Counted from the stretch's first letter, positions 1-7,311 are shown. The stretch: 8,775 bases of DNA from Atopobiaceae bacterium (GCA_015258485.1 JABZIF010000041.1:1-8775); one strand, 5' to 3'. Numbers and translations are program-made. The notes: generated by a model not told the origin, from the letters alone.

Positions 1-1916
1 TGCTCGGTGGGCGTTACCAGGTTCAAGACAAAATTGGTACCGGTGGAATGGCAACGGTATACCGTGGACAAGACCAAGTTTTGGGACGTACTGTTGCCAT
101 TAAGATGATGCTTCCACAATATGCTAATGATGCTTCGTTTGCTGCCCGCTTTAAACAAGAGGCGCAGGCTGCAGCAGCACTCAGCAGTCCATACATTGTC
201 TCAGTGTATGACTGGGGAAAAGACGGAGAGTCTTATTACATTGTCATGGAATACCTCCGCGGTACAGATCTTAAAAGCGGTATCCGCAAACATGGAGCCT
301 TAGACTCACGTAAGGTCGCTCAAATTGGCTCTCAGATTGCCCAAGCCCTTTCGGTAGCTCATCGTCATGACATTATTCACCGCGATATCAAACCTCAAAA
401 TATCATGGTTCAACCAGACGGTAATATCAAAGTCATGGACTTTGGCATTGCTCGTGCAAAGAACAGTAGCTTAACCACCGATAACTCTGTTCTTGGTACT
501 GCCCATTATGTTTCACCAGAACAAAGTACTGGCAAACCTCTTGGACCAACTACCGATATCTACTCTTTAGGTATCGTCATGTATGAAGCGGCTACGGGTC
601 GTGTTCCTTTTGTAGGAGACGATGCAATTAGCGTTGCCATGAAGCAGGTTAATGAGGCTCCCCAGGCTCCTTCACTGATAAATCCAAACGTTGACCCTGC
701 ACTTGAAGCTATTATTCTTCGCTGTATGGAGAAAAACCCTGCAGATCGTTATCAAAGCGCTGATGATCTTGCCCGTGCTCTTCGTGACTTCATTGCAGGA
801 CGAGCAACGATTGCCGGTACCACCACAGTTACCCCCCGTATGGTTACTCCACCACAAGCAACATCTAAACTCGATCGTCGTGGTATTGAGGGATCAAACA
901 CGTATATCACCCGTGGTGGTGATACTGGTAGGCTTCCTCGTATGCATTCACAGGAGGAGGCAGAACAACAAGAACAGCTCGAAAACAGAAGGCATAGACG
1001 CAATGTTATTCTCGGCATACTGAGCGTGCTTATTATTTTGGCACTTGCTGTTTTTGCCATTTCTCAAACTCTCTCACATTCAACTCAACAATATCTTGTT
1101 CCTCAATTTGTTGGACAGACAAAAGACCAAGCAACGCAAACACTAAACGCTCAAGGAAGTCATTTTAAGTTGGGCACAGTAACCGAAAGTTACAGTGACT
1201 CTGCTCCAGAAGGTCAAGTTATTGATCAAACACCAAGCGCAAATAGAGAGGTTCCTGAAGGAACTGCCATTAACTTAGTAATTTCAAAGGGCACTAAACC
1301 TGCCGCCTCAGTTAAAGTTCCAGATTTGACTAATAAAAGCCCATCAGAAGCTGAATCTGCTCTTGCTGCAGTTGGTCTTAAAGCGAGAAATGGAGACTCT
1401 GTTGAATCGGATAAAGTAACTGTAGGCTATGTAGCTACACAGGAGCCTTCTGCCGGCAGCGATGCTAAAGCTGGAGATACCATTATCTATCATCTTTCTT
1501 CTGGCAAAGGTAAGGTAGATATTCCGGATGTAACAGAAATGTCTAAAGAGCGTGCAACACAAGTGCTTAAAGACGCTGGCTTCCAGGTAACCACACAGGA
1601 ACAAGCATCTAATAGCGTTTCTGAAGGTCATATAATCTCGCAATCGCCATCAAGTGGCAATAAGGCCGAGAAAGGCGCAACTGTTACCCTTGTCGTTTCA
1701 ACTGGCGCTCAGAGCAGCTCCGTTCCTAGCGTAGTAGGACAAGGTTTTGAAGATGCCCAGAAAACACTTCAAGATGCTGGATTCCAGGTCAACACCATCT
1801 GGGTCTATGACGATACTGTTCCTTCTGGAAACGTTGTAGGACAAACACCAACCACAGCAGCTCCTGGCGCCACTATTACCATACGTGTTTCAAGTGGCCC
1901 TAAACCTACAGCATAA
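1..1916 (+). CDS. pknB: PASTA-domain Ser/Thr protein kinase, PknB type (5' end cut by window)
   Basis: Membrane Ser/Thr kinase that senses cell-wall fragments outside and phosphorylates division and wall-synthesis proteins inside. The frame is open from base 3, so the first ATG (48) is not the start: it lies in the glycine loop. Numbering from the first full codon (637 residues visible): glycine loop IGTGGMATVY at 11-20, VAIK lysine 34, alpha-C glutamate 53, HRD at 126-128 with K130 and N133, DFG at 146-148, activation loop ending GTAHYVSPEQ. A Thr-rich linker leads to one membrane helix (about 334-356, preceded by Arg/His) and four extracellular PASTA repeats at roughly 364-430, 437-501, 504-567 and 573-632. 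By comparison with mycobacterial PknB (LSDRY near residue 7 versus LGGRY here) only about 5-15 residues are missing. All catalytic residues are present, so the kinase should be active. The gene ends an operon whose upstream part is outside the window; a hairpin follows at 1948-1981. Confidence 0.95.
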   Translation, partial: LGGRYQVQDKIGTGGMATVYRGQDQVLGRTVAIKMMLPQYANDASFAARFKQEAQAAAALSSPYIVSVYDWGKDGESYYIVMEYLRGTDLKSGIRKHGALDSRKVAQIGSQIAQALSVAHRHDIIHRDIKPQNIMVQPDGNIKVMDFGIARAKNSSLTTDNSVLGTAHYVSPEQSTGKPLGPTTDIYSLGIVMYEAATGRVPFVGDDAISVAMKQVNEAPQAPSLINPNVDPALEAIILRCMEKNPADRYQSADDLARALRDFIAGRATIAGTTTVTPRMVTPPQATSKLDRRGIEGSNTYITRGGDTGRLPRMHSQEEAEQQEQLENRRHRRNVILGILSVLIILALAVFAISQTLSHSTQQYLVPQFVGQTKDQATQTLNAQGSHFKLGTVTESYSDSAPEGQVIDQTPSANREVPEGTAINLVISKGTKPAASVKVPDLTNKSPSEAESALAAVGLKARNGDSVESDKVTVGYVATQEPSAGSDAKAGDTIIYHLSSGKGKVDIPDVTEMSKERATQVLKDAGFQVTTQEQASNSVSEGHIISQSPSSGNKAEKGATVTLVVSTGAQSSSVPSVVGQGFEDAQKTLQDAGFQVNTIWVYDDTVPSGNVVGQTPTTAAPGATITIRVSSGPKPTA

Positions 1917-1947
1917 ATAAAATACTGCACACTTTCACAGGTACAGC

Positions 1948-1985
1948 TAATCCCCTTGTATGGCAAAATACAAGGGGATTACTCT
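1948..1985 (+). terminator. Terminator hairpin after the kinase gene
   Basis: A perfect 13-bp inverted repeat, TAATCCCCTTGTA (1948-1960) and its complement (1969-1981), with an 8-nt loop (TGGCAAAA), starts 32 bases after the kinase stop codon. The stem is GC-rich in the middle. Only a short, imperfect T-tract (CTCTT) follows, so termination may be incomplete or helped by Rho. On the minus strand no T-run follows either, so plus-strand function is more likely. Confidence 0.6.
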
Positions 1986-2021
1986 TAACGCACGTTTGTT
2001 TGATAAACTAAAACTTCTAAC

Positions 2022-2050
2022 AAAAAAGTAGCCGCGTAAAGCGGCTACTT
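2022..2050 (-). terminator. Rho-independent terminator of tRNA-Arg
   Basis: On the minus strand a 10-bp perfect stem (AAGTAGCCGC / GCGGCTACTT, bases 2041-2050 and 2026-2035) with a 5-nt loop runs into six T (complement of 2022-2027). It begins 10 bases beyond the CCA end of tRNA-Arg and so ends that transcript. It converges with the kinase terminator 40 bases to the left. Confidence 0.85.
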
Positions 2051-2059
2051 GGTAATTCT

Positions 2060-2135
2060 TGGTGCCCCCGGGCCGATTCGAACGGCCGACACCCGCTTTA
2101 GGAGAGCGGTGCTCTATCCCCTGAGCTACGAAGGC
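2060..2135 (-). tRNA. tRNA-Arg (anticodon CCT)
   Basis: A full 76-nt cloverleaf including an encoded CCA can be folded on the minus strand. The acceptor strands GCCTTCG and CGGGGGC pair in all seven positions with two G-U pairs. The D arm is GCTC/GAGC, the anticodon stem CCGCT/AGCGG, the anticodon loop CTCCTAA with CCT at 34-36, and the T arm GGCCG-TTCGAAT-CGGCC. CCT reads the arginine codon AGG. It has its own likely promoter just upstream and a strong terminator downstream, so it is probably transcribed alone rather than only as the tail of the purC run. Confidence 0.95.
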
Positions 2136-2137
2136 AT

Positions 2138-2173
2138 GTGGGATATTCTACTCACGTCAACATAAACACGCAA
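2138..2173 (-). promoter_or_regulatory. Likely sigma-70-type promoter of tRNA-Arg
   Basis: On the minus strand a TAGAAT box (2145-2150, five of six matches to TATAAT) lies 17 bp after TTGCGT (2168-2173, weak -35). The expected start point falls a few bases before the mature tRNA 5' end at 2135, as is usual for tRNA genes. The -35 box lies directly beyond the stop codon of the upstream gene. Called from sequence alone. Confidence 0.45.
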
Positions 2174-2176
2174 ATG

Positions 2177-2803
2177 CTATTTACGTTTTGCCTTACGCTC
2201 AGCTCGCTTTTGCTCTTGCTCTTCTTGATACTTACTATAGAATTCATTTAGTTTTTTATCTGTCATGCCAGCAGCTTTTGCCTCAATCTTTTTTCTAATC
2301 GGGCGCATCTTCACAAAGCTATAAATAACTGAGCCAAAAATGCAAAAGTAGGCAAAAACTAACATGACTGCAGAGACTATACCAATCGTCGTACCTAAAT
2401 TCTTTGATTCAGGGACAACATACGAAAGCAAAAGCGTAACAAGAGTAGCCACAAATCCAAAACCTAGAAAAACCCACCAAATACGCTCAGAACGACGGTA
2501 GGCTGCATCAGAGCGGAGCAATACCTCAAAGCCTCGGCTCCTAATATCTTCCCGCTCACGCTGACGAGCACGGGCAGCACGCTTTTCTTCTTTACTCTTA
2601 GGTAGTCCTGAACTATGACCACCGCTACTTACACGAACAGAAGAAGCAGCTTCACGCGCAGGCTTAGCTGAAGCAGCGGACTTGCGACTCAACGCAGAAT
2701 AACTTGGACGCTCACCATCTCCTGTTTCTTCCTTTTTTGTAAGATTTAATGTAGCCTCTCGCGCCTCTTTTGTTGCGCCTGTAATAGTGTCACGCAGTGA
2801 CAT
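2177..2803 (-). CDS. Unrecognised two-helix membrane protein, 208 aa
   Basis: Not recognised. The first ~65 residues are polar, rich in Ala, Ser, Lys and Glu and probably unstructured. A strongly basic/acidic stretch (about 68-92, KEEKRAARARQRERED) could form a helix. Two hydrophobic segments follow at about 108-130 and 137-163, separated by a short PESKN turn. The C-terminal 40 residues are charged (Lys/Glu/Arg) and end KRAERKAKRK. Positive charges on both sides suggest both ends are cytoplasmic with a short external hairpin. The ATG at 2803 lies inside the 3' end of purC (14-nt overlap), and AAGGAG within the purC coding sequence sits 4 bases before it, so the two are almost certainly translationally coupled. 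It is the last protein gene before tRNA-Arg. The coding frame is well supported by the Shine-Dalgarno and overlap; function is unknown. Confidence 0.85.
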   Translation of the reverse strand: MSLRDTITGATKEAREATLNLTKKEETGDGERPSYSALSRKSAASAKPAREAASSVRVSSGGHSSGLPKSKEEKRAARARQREREDIRSRGFEVLLRSDAAYRRSERIWWVFLGFGFVATLVTLLLSYVVPESKNLGTTIGIVSAVMLVFAYFCIFGSVIYSFVKMRPIRKKIEAKAAGMTDKKLNEFYSKYQEEQEQKRAERKAKRK

Positions 2804-3686
2804 TGGTCTCCTTCATAGGTTCAAATTCTGTACCCGTAATAATCTTAAATGCTGTACGATAACGCTCAGATGTCCCCTCAATAACCTCTTTTGGCAGATG
2901 AGGAGGCTCACCCTGCATATCCCAATGAGCCTTCAGCCAGTCACGAACGTACTGCTTATCATAACTTGGCTGAACATGACCTTCAGAATAACCCTCGACA
3001 GGCCAAAAACGACTTGAATCGGGCGTCAAGCATTCATCAATAAGTGTAAGTTTTTTATCAATAAAACCAAACTCAAATTTAGTATCCGCAATAATAATTC
3101 CACGAGTTGCAGCATATTCTGCCGCAGCTTTATAAATAGCAAGAGATGCGTCACGAAGTTGAGCTGCAACGTCCGCTCCTACAATTTCGCAACAACGCTC
3201 AAACGAGATATTCTCGTCATGATCTCCAAGCTCTGCCTTGGTTGATGGTGTGAAAATTGGCTCAGGAAGCTTTGATGCCTCAGTAAGACCATCCGGAAGC
3301 TTAATTCCACAAACGGTTCCGTCTTGATCATATGTCTTCTTACCAGAGCCCGTAAGGTAACCTCGCACAATACACTCAATTGGAATAGTAGTTGCCTTTC
3401 TAACCAACATCGCACGGCCAGAAAGATAGTCTGTGTATTCCTTAAACTGCTCCGGTGTTTTATCTGGTAATACAGAAACCATATGATTAGGAAGAAGATT
3501 CTTAAAGCGATTAAACCAAAACGCGCTGATTCTTGTCAGAACTTCTCCCTTATAAGGAATCTCGTCTGGAAGAATAAAATCAAAAGCACTAATACGATCA
3601 CTTGCCACCATAAGTAACTCATTGCCGCAATCGTAAATATCACGTACTTTTCCATGCGAATCAGGACGAAGCTCTGCCTCAGCCAC
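2790..3686 (-). CDS. purC: Phosphoribosylaminoimidazole-succinocarboxamide (SAICAR) synthase
   Basis: Cytosolic enzyme of de novo purine synthesis: joins aspartate to CAIR using ATP to give SAICAR, the substrate of PurB encoded upstream. Seen in the protein: N-terminal GKVRDIY nucleotide-loop region followed by SDRISAFD, SAICAR synthetase signature 1 (PIECIVRGYLTGS, about 102-114), the FTPSTKAELGDHDENISF block, signature 2 (IIADTKFEFG, about 198-207), and LIDECLTPDSSRFWP. Length near 298 residues fits the long, Ade1-like form of the family. Start: the frame has no ATG upstream of these motifs. A TTG at 3707 has no ribosome site, whereas GTG at 3686 has GAGG five bases before it and gives the usual short lead to GKVRD, so 3686 is chosen; 3707 remains possible (305 aa). 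It begins 76 bases after the histidine kinase stop and overlaps the next gene by 14 nt. Confidence 0.95.
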   Translation of the reverse strand: MAEAELRPDSHGKVRDIYDCGNELLMVASDRISAFDFILPDEIPYKGEVLTRISAFWFNRFKNLLPNHMVSVLPDKTPEQFKEYTDYLSGRAMLVRKATTIPIECIVRGYLTGSGKKTYDQDGTVCGIKLPDGLTEASKLPEPIFTPSTKAELGDHDENISFERCCEIVGADVAAQLRDASLAIYKAAAEYAATRGIIIADTKFEFGFIDKKLTLIDECLTPDSSRFWPVEGYSEGHVQPSYDKQYVRDWLKAHWDMQGEPPHLPKEVIEGTSERYRTAFKIITGTEFEPMKETNVTA

Positions 3687-3733
3687 AGCAACCTCATTTC
3701 TGCGCAAAGCGCATTGTTCTTGCAGGTTTCTTG

Positions 3734-3739
3734 ATTGTA
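3734..3739 (-). promoter_or_regulatory. Possible -10 box ahead of purC
   Basis: The minus-strand hexamer TACAAT matches TATAAT at five of six positions and lies about 48 bases before the preferred purC start, in the short gap after the histidine kinase gene. No good -35 box is found at 16-18 bp upstream (the region is AT-rich). It could let purC be expressed independently of the kinase operon, but evidence is slight. Confidence 0.25.
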
Positions 3740-3762
3740 CGGCAATCTGTAATAAAAATTAC

Positions 3763-5271
3763 TTACAACAAAGTTTCTGTAACAGAGTTGTTGTTTTGGA
3801 CCGAAAGCGGTAAATGCAAAGCAAAAGTTGTTCCTTTGCCTAATTCCGATTCAACCGAAATAATACCGTTGTGTTGATCCATAATTTCTTTTGTAATGGC
3901 TAGGCCAACACCCAATCCACCACTTGCACGCTCACGACTAGCCTCTGCACGCCAAAAACGCGAGAATGTCTGTGGAATATCTTCTGGAGCAATCCCCACA
4001 CCATCATCAGCAACCGAAATCACGCCATCAGAACCATCAATAGAAACACTCATTACAACGTGACCATTATCGTTGCTGTAGCGCATCGCATTGCTTAAAA
4101 GATTAATAAGAGCCTCATGAATCAAATCTGAATCGATATCAACATAGCAATGTCCCTCAGGAGTTTTATCACTAAACATAAGGGAACGATGATTTTCTTT
4201 GAAAAGTGTTTCTTGTGATGCAACAATGCTGCTTACCATAGCAACAGCATCCATACATTCTGGATTAAACTTTGTCTTCCCGTTTTCCAATCGTGACAAA
4301 TGAAGCATTGCATCTACTAAGCGAGAAAGACGCTTGCTCTCCGAGACTATATTCTCAAGTCGCTCCTCATCAGCCGGCAGCACACCATCCTGAATTGCCT
4401 CGACGGTTGCCATAATTGCCATTAACGGAGTCCTAAGCTCATGAGCAACATCACTCGTCAGGCGACGCTCAAGCTTAATATCCCTTTCAAGTGCTGCGGC
4501 CATATCGTCAAAAGTCTCTCCAAGACGACCCAGTTCATTCTCGCCTCTTATACCTGAACGAGCATTAAGATTTCCACTTCTAATTTGAACTGCTGTATCG
4601 GTAATTCTCCTCACCGGTTTAGTCAGTGAACGAGAAGCCAGGTAACCAATTAAAACCGCAATTGAAATAGAAAGAATTGCAGTAATGATAATTGCCTGAT
4701 ACGAACTATTTCTAAAGGCAAGATCTCGTTGTGTTAAGAAGGGCTCAGTTCCAAATGTCCAAATTCGAACACTGCCCACAGCCTTACCCTGAGCATCTTG
4801 TATCACGGCATACACAACAGCATCGCCTGTTTGAGGACCAGAAAGATGAGCACTATCACCATCCTTGCGTCTTATATTAGGTGTAGAGTCATCATAGAGA
4901 ACAGCACCAGCTACGTCTAAAACTTGTATGCCGATATCGGGATTTGCAGCAGAGGCTTTCGTTGCAATATCTAAAACATGAACGTCAAAATCACCACGGT
5001 GGGCGTACTCCTGGGACATATTTAGAGCAGTTATATTAGCAGTATTCTGTAGATTTTCCCTGGTATATGAAGTAAATCTATTTTCCCAAACAAAAGCTAG
5101 AATTGAAATGAGAATTAATACAGTCATAGCTGCAGTGAGTGCAAAAAACACGGTCATGCGGGCTGTAAAGCTCTTTACACCATTTGATTTAGGCTTAATA
5201 GTCCTGTAAGAACCCTCAGTTAATTGAGGGTTCTTTATAGTGTCTGATTGATGTCTTATTGAAGGAGCCAA
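3763..5271 (-). CDS. Membrane sensor histidine kinase of a two-component system
   Basis: Sensor kinase partner of the regulator just upstream. Numbered from the TTG at 5271 (502 aa): membrane helix 1 at about 40-62, an extracytoplasmic sensor of roughly 130 residues, membrane helix 2 at about 192-212, HAMP to about 262, HisKA with LTSDVAHELRTP (phospho-acceptor H277), then HATPase: N box N390-x3-N394, G1 box DDGVGI (422-427), F box FSRFW and G2 box GGLGVGLAI (from 451). All catalytic boxes are intact. The start is uncertain. TTG at 5271 is 12 bases after the regulator stop and lacks a Shine-Dalgarno; the next start is ATG at 5157 (residue 39), just before helix 1 and also without a clear site. 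The frame is the same as that of the regulator, and a strong inverted repeat (5208-5235) lies in the disputed segment. The ligand cannot be told from sequence. Confidence 0.93.
   Translation of the reverse strand: MAPSIRHQSDTIKNPQLTEGSYRTIKPKSNGVKSFTARMTVFFALTAAMTVLILISILAFVWENRFTSYTRENLQNTANITALNMSQEYAHRGDFDVHVLDIATKASAANPDIGIQVLDVAGAVLYDDSTPNIRRKDGDSAHLSGPQTGDAVVYAVIQDAQGKAVGSVRIWTFGTEPFLTQRDLAFRNSSYQAIIITAILSISIAVLIGYLASRSLTKPVRRITDTAVQIRSGNLNARSGIRGENELGRLGETFDDMAAALERDIKLERRLTSDVAHELRTPLMAIMATVEAIQDGVLPADEERLENIVSESKRLSRLVDAMLHLSRLENGKTKFNPECMDAVAMVSSIVASQETLFKENHRSLMFSDKTPEGHCYVDIDSDLIHEALINLLSNAMRYSNDNGHVVMSVSIDGSDGVISVADDGVGIAPEDIPQTFSRFWRAEASRERASGGLGVGLAITKEIMDQHNGIISVESELGKGTTFALHLPLSVQNNNSVTETLL
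5208..5235 (-). repeat. 11-bp inverted repeat at the regulator/kinase junction
   Basis: AAGAACCCTCA (5208-5218) and its perfect complement (5225-5235) surround a 6-nt spacer, GTTAAT. The transcript of the kinase operon can fold this into a stable hairpin 48 bases after the regulator stop. It lacks a T-run on either strand, so it is not an ordinary terminator. Two bases beyond it on the minus strand is AGGA (5202-5205). It could stabilise or process the mRNA, set the regulator-to-kinase ratio, or be a palindromic protein-binding site. Confidence 0.6.
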
Positions 5272-5283
5272 TTTTATTAGTGA

Positions 5284-5997
5284 TTATGACTCATGATTGG
5301 CATTGCCCGCCTCAAAACGGTAACCAACACCGTGAACTGTGAAGAGCCAGCGTGGATTACGAGGGTCATCGCCTAGCTTTGCACGAAGATTTTTTACATG
5401 AGAGTCAATGGTTCTCTCGTATCCCTCAAAATCATATCCAAGAACTTTTTCCACGAGCTCCATGCGGGTATAAACTCTGCCTGGATAACGCGCAAGAGTG
5501 GTCAGCAATTTGAACTCAGAGGCTGTAAGGTCTACTTCCTCATTATTAATAAGAATCTTATGTCCCGAAATATCAATGGTTAAAATTCCGTAATCTAACA
5601 CATCAACTGCAGTATCAGGCTCAGAATATGTACGACGGAACAGTGCTCTAACGCGAGCAACTAGCTCACGTGGCGAGAAGGGCTTAACAAGATAGTCATC
5701 TGCACCTAACTCAAGACCGATAATCCTATCTTCTACCTCACCTTTTGCAGTAAGCATAATAATGGGCACATTAGAGGTGTCCCTAATTGCACGGCAGACA
5801 CGCTCTCCAGAAAGTTTTGGCAACATAAGATCAAGAATGACCAAGTCAAATGCATGCTTTTCAAACTCTTCTACGGCACTCTGACCGTCGCCAACACCTT
5901 TGACTACATAGTTTTCGCGCTCAAGATATGCTGAAACAGCATCACGAATGACCTTTTCATCCTCAACAACCAAAATCTTCTTTTCCTCGGAAGCCAT
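5284..5997 (-). CDS. OmpR/PhoB-family response regulator
   Basis: Cytosolic DNA-binding regulator, phosphorylated by the kinase encoded next. The receiver domain (about 6-120) has the acidic pair E12-D13, phospho-acceptor D56 in VILDLMLP, T83 in MLTAKG and K105 in VKPFSP, so the phosphorylation machinery is complete. A winged-helix Trans_Reg_C domain follows (about 132-229), with EFKLLTTLARYPG, the recognition-helix region ERTIDSHVKNLRAKLG and the C-terminal HGVGYRF wing. Length of 237 aa is typical. ATG at 5997 is preceded by AGGGGAG three to four bases away, a strong ribosome site. It lies 99 bases after the lipoprotein gene with a hairpin in between, and 12 bases before the kinase frame. 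MtrA, PhoP and similar subfamilies cannot be told apart safely, so no symbol is given. Confidence 0.96.
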   Translation of the reverse strand: MASEEKKILVVEDEKVIRDAVSAYLERENYVVKGVGDGQSAVEEFEKHAFDLVILDLMLPKLSGERVCRAIRDTSNVPIIMLTAKGEVEDRIIGLELGADDYLVKPFSPRELVARVRALFRRTYSEPDTAVDVLDYGILTIDISGHKILINNEEVDLTASEFKLLTTLARYPGRVYTRMELVEKVLGYDFEGYERTIDSHVKNLRAKLGDDPRNPRWLFTVHGVGYRFEAGNANHES

Positions 5998-6023
5998 TGT
6001 CTCCCCTTTTCACCTGCATTTAC

Positions 6024-6045
6024 AAAAAATGTGTCATCACACATT
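6024..6045 (-). terminator. Hairpin with T-run between lipoprotein and regulator genes
   Basis: On the minus strand AATGTGT (6039-6045) pairs perfectly with ACACATT (6028-6034) around a GATG loop and runs into TTTTTTG. The 7-bp stem is short and AT-rich, so termination may be partial. It lies only 26 bases before the regulator start codon. It could end the purB-lipoprotein transcript, or act as an attenuator for the regulator and kinase. Confidence 0.55.
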
Positions 6046-6070
6046 ACTTTCTTTAATATTTTTAGGTGTT

Positions 6071-6099
6071 ATTTTATCGCTATTCGTAAAATTAATCTA
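6071..6099 (-). promoter_or_regulatory. Weak candidate promoter for the two-component genes
   Basis: TAAAAT (6071-6076) on the minus strand is a five-of-six match to the -10 consensus, 17 bp after TAGATT (6094-6099), a poor -35 overlapping the lipoprotein stop codon. If used, transcription would start near 6064 and read the 6024-6045 hairpin in the leader. The region is AT-rich, so chance matches are likely. Confidence 0.22.
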
Positions 6100-7308
6100 C
6101 AGAGAAAAAACACGAACCGTAACCGAAGCCGGATATCCGCTAGTAATATCTTTAACAGTCGAGTAAGTTACAAACGAATCGCAGTTTCCTTCTCGAGCTG
6201 GAAACTCACCGTAATCAACACTTCTATCCATCGAATAGAGCCAGTTTGCCGTTTGATTTTGAACATTAACAAACACATAGGACGCCTTGCTTTTAATAAT
6301 AAAAGTATTGTCTTTGCCGGCAGACACAACGTAAGGTTCACGTTCTATTACATATGGATTTTCTCCTGATGCTGGCAAAATATAAGTACCCATCTTTCCA
6401 AGCAGCCCGCCTGAATCATAGCTAGCTTCAATCGAAATGATAAATTTATCATCCACGCGACTTGCAAAAAAAGGCTTGACCGATTGAGGCATTACGAGCT
6501 GATCAACTTTTGTCTTAAGATTGTCTCCTAAAAGATATGCGGTTACACCATAATACGTGCCTTCAGACGCCCGAACACGCGGTGTAAGTGTAACAACGCC
6601 CTTTGATATTGATGGAGCTGTAGCAAAACGACCTGGAGATTCCACGGCATTAGATCCCTCTGTATCGCCCGTACGCCAAACGTAGCAATGAGATGACTCA
6701 CGAGTTTTCTTGCCTGAAATAGCTGGCTGTACAAGCCAGACAACCTTGTCATCTCCACAGGCAAATAATGCCGGATCCCAATCCCTTGATGCTTTATAAA
6801 GCACCGTCGCATCACCAGTAAGTTTTCCGTCCGAGAAAGGTGCTGCAAACAGCTGCCAATCAAACGTTGTGGTATCAATTTCTACCCATGCATATACAGA
6901 ATCGGAGCATCTTACATCATAGATAACTGCAGTGGTGCTATTCATTTGTGCCGTAGAAACCACATCAGTTACTTCGCCCGACGTTAAAGAAAGCACCGAA
7001 GCTTTTACCATCGGGGTAGCCGAAGCTCCTGTAGTCGTAACGGGAATCCAATTTCCTTCAGCAGGATGAAGAACACTTCCCAAAGGAAGCGTCCATGTTT
7101 GAACAGGCTCAGTTGAATATTCAGCCGAATTGTATGCGTCTAAAACTTTAGTCCCTTTAGACTCATCAATAACCATTGGTTTTGGAGTATCTCCCGAGCC
7201 TTCTTGATGAGAACAGCCACTAGCAATGCTAATAGCACCAGCAACAATTGTTCCTGCTGCTCCCGCTTTCAGAAAATTACGTCGAGAAATGTTTCCAAAT
7301 AAAGCCAC
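6097..7308 (-). CDS. Tat-exported lipoprotein, beta-rich, function unknown
   Basis: 403 aa. The N-terminus carries a twin-arginine motif, SRRNFLK (residues 8-14), then a hydrophobic run and a lipobox-like SIASGC with Cys32 as probable lipid-anchor residue. This predicts folded export through the Tat system and tethering to the outer face of the membrane. The mature part starts with a Ser/Gly/Asp-rich linker and continues as alternating beta-strand-like stretches with recurring Trp/Tyr (VYAWVEI, KVVWLVQ, TYYGVTAYLL, YVFVNVQ, ANWLYSM), suggesting a beta-propeller-like fold; no enzyme motif was recognised. Four further Cys (134, 184, 208, 376) could form disulfides. The GTG start at 7308 is 3 bases after the purB stop and lacks a clear ribosome site, so translation is probably coupled to purB. 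Position beside a sensor kinase suggests an accessory or target of that system (inference). Confidence 0.9.
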   Translation of the reverse strand: MALFGNISRRNFLKAGAAGTIVAGAISIASGCSHQEGSGDTPKPMVIDESKGTKVLDAYNSAEYSTEPVQTWTLPLGSVLHPAEGNWIPVTTTGASATPMVKASVLSLTSGEVTDVVSTAQMNSTTAVIYDVRCSDSVYAWVEIDTTTFDWQLFAAPFSDGKLTGDATVLYKASRDWDPALFACGDDKVVWLVQPAISGKKTRESSHCYVWRTGDTEGSNAVESPGRFATAPSISKGVVTLTPRVRASEGTYYGVTAYLLGDNLKTKVDQLVMPQSVKPFFASRVDDKFIISIEASYDSGGLLGKMGTYILPASGENPYVIEREPYVVSAGKDNTFIIKSKASYVFVNVQNQTANWLYSMDRSVDYGEFPAREGNCDSFVTYSTVKDITSGYPASVTVRVFSL

Positions 7309-7311
7309 GTT

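Noticed and set aside
48..50. ATG at 48 as the start of the kinase gene
   Set aside because: It codes the Met of the GTGGMATVY nucleotide loop, and the frame is open to the window edge with a proper kinase N-terminus (GGRYQVQDKIG) before it; the gene is truncated by the window.
752..1060. Open frames antisense to, or in other frames of, the kinase gene (for example 672-857, 691-1023, 752-1060, 1344-1643)
   Set aside because: They are fully inside a well-conserved kinase gene, have no domain-like composition or convincing ribosome site, and are best explained as shadows.
3751..3761. Hairpin GTAAT-TTTT-ATTAC after the histidine kinase gene as a terminator
   Set aside because: A five-base AT-rich stem without a following T-run is too weak to call.
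5269..5286. Programmed stop-codon read-through producing a regulator-kinase fusion
   Set aside because: The shared frame makes it formally possible, but the TAA context matches no read-through motif I know and a 12-nt spacing with coupled re-initiation is simpler; kept only as part of the junction finding.
6031..6369. Plus-strand open frames antisense to the lipoprotein 3' end and the gap before the regulator
   Set aside because: They overlap a coding gene with clear Tat signal and lipobox and contain the minus-strand hairpin; no recognisable protein features.
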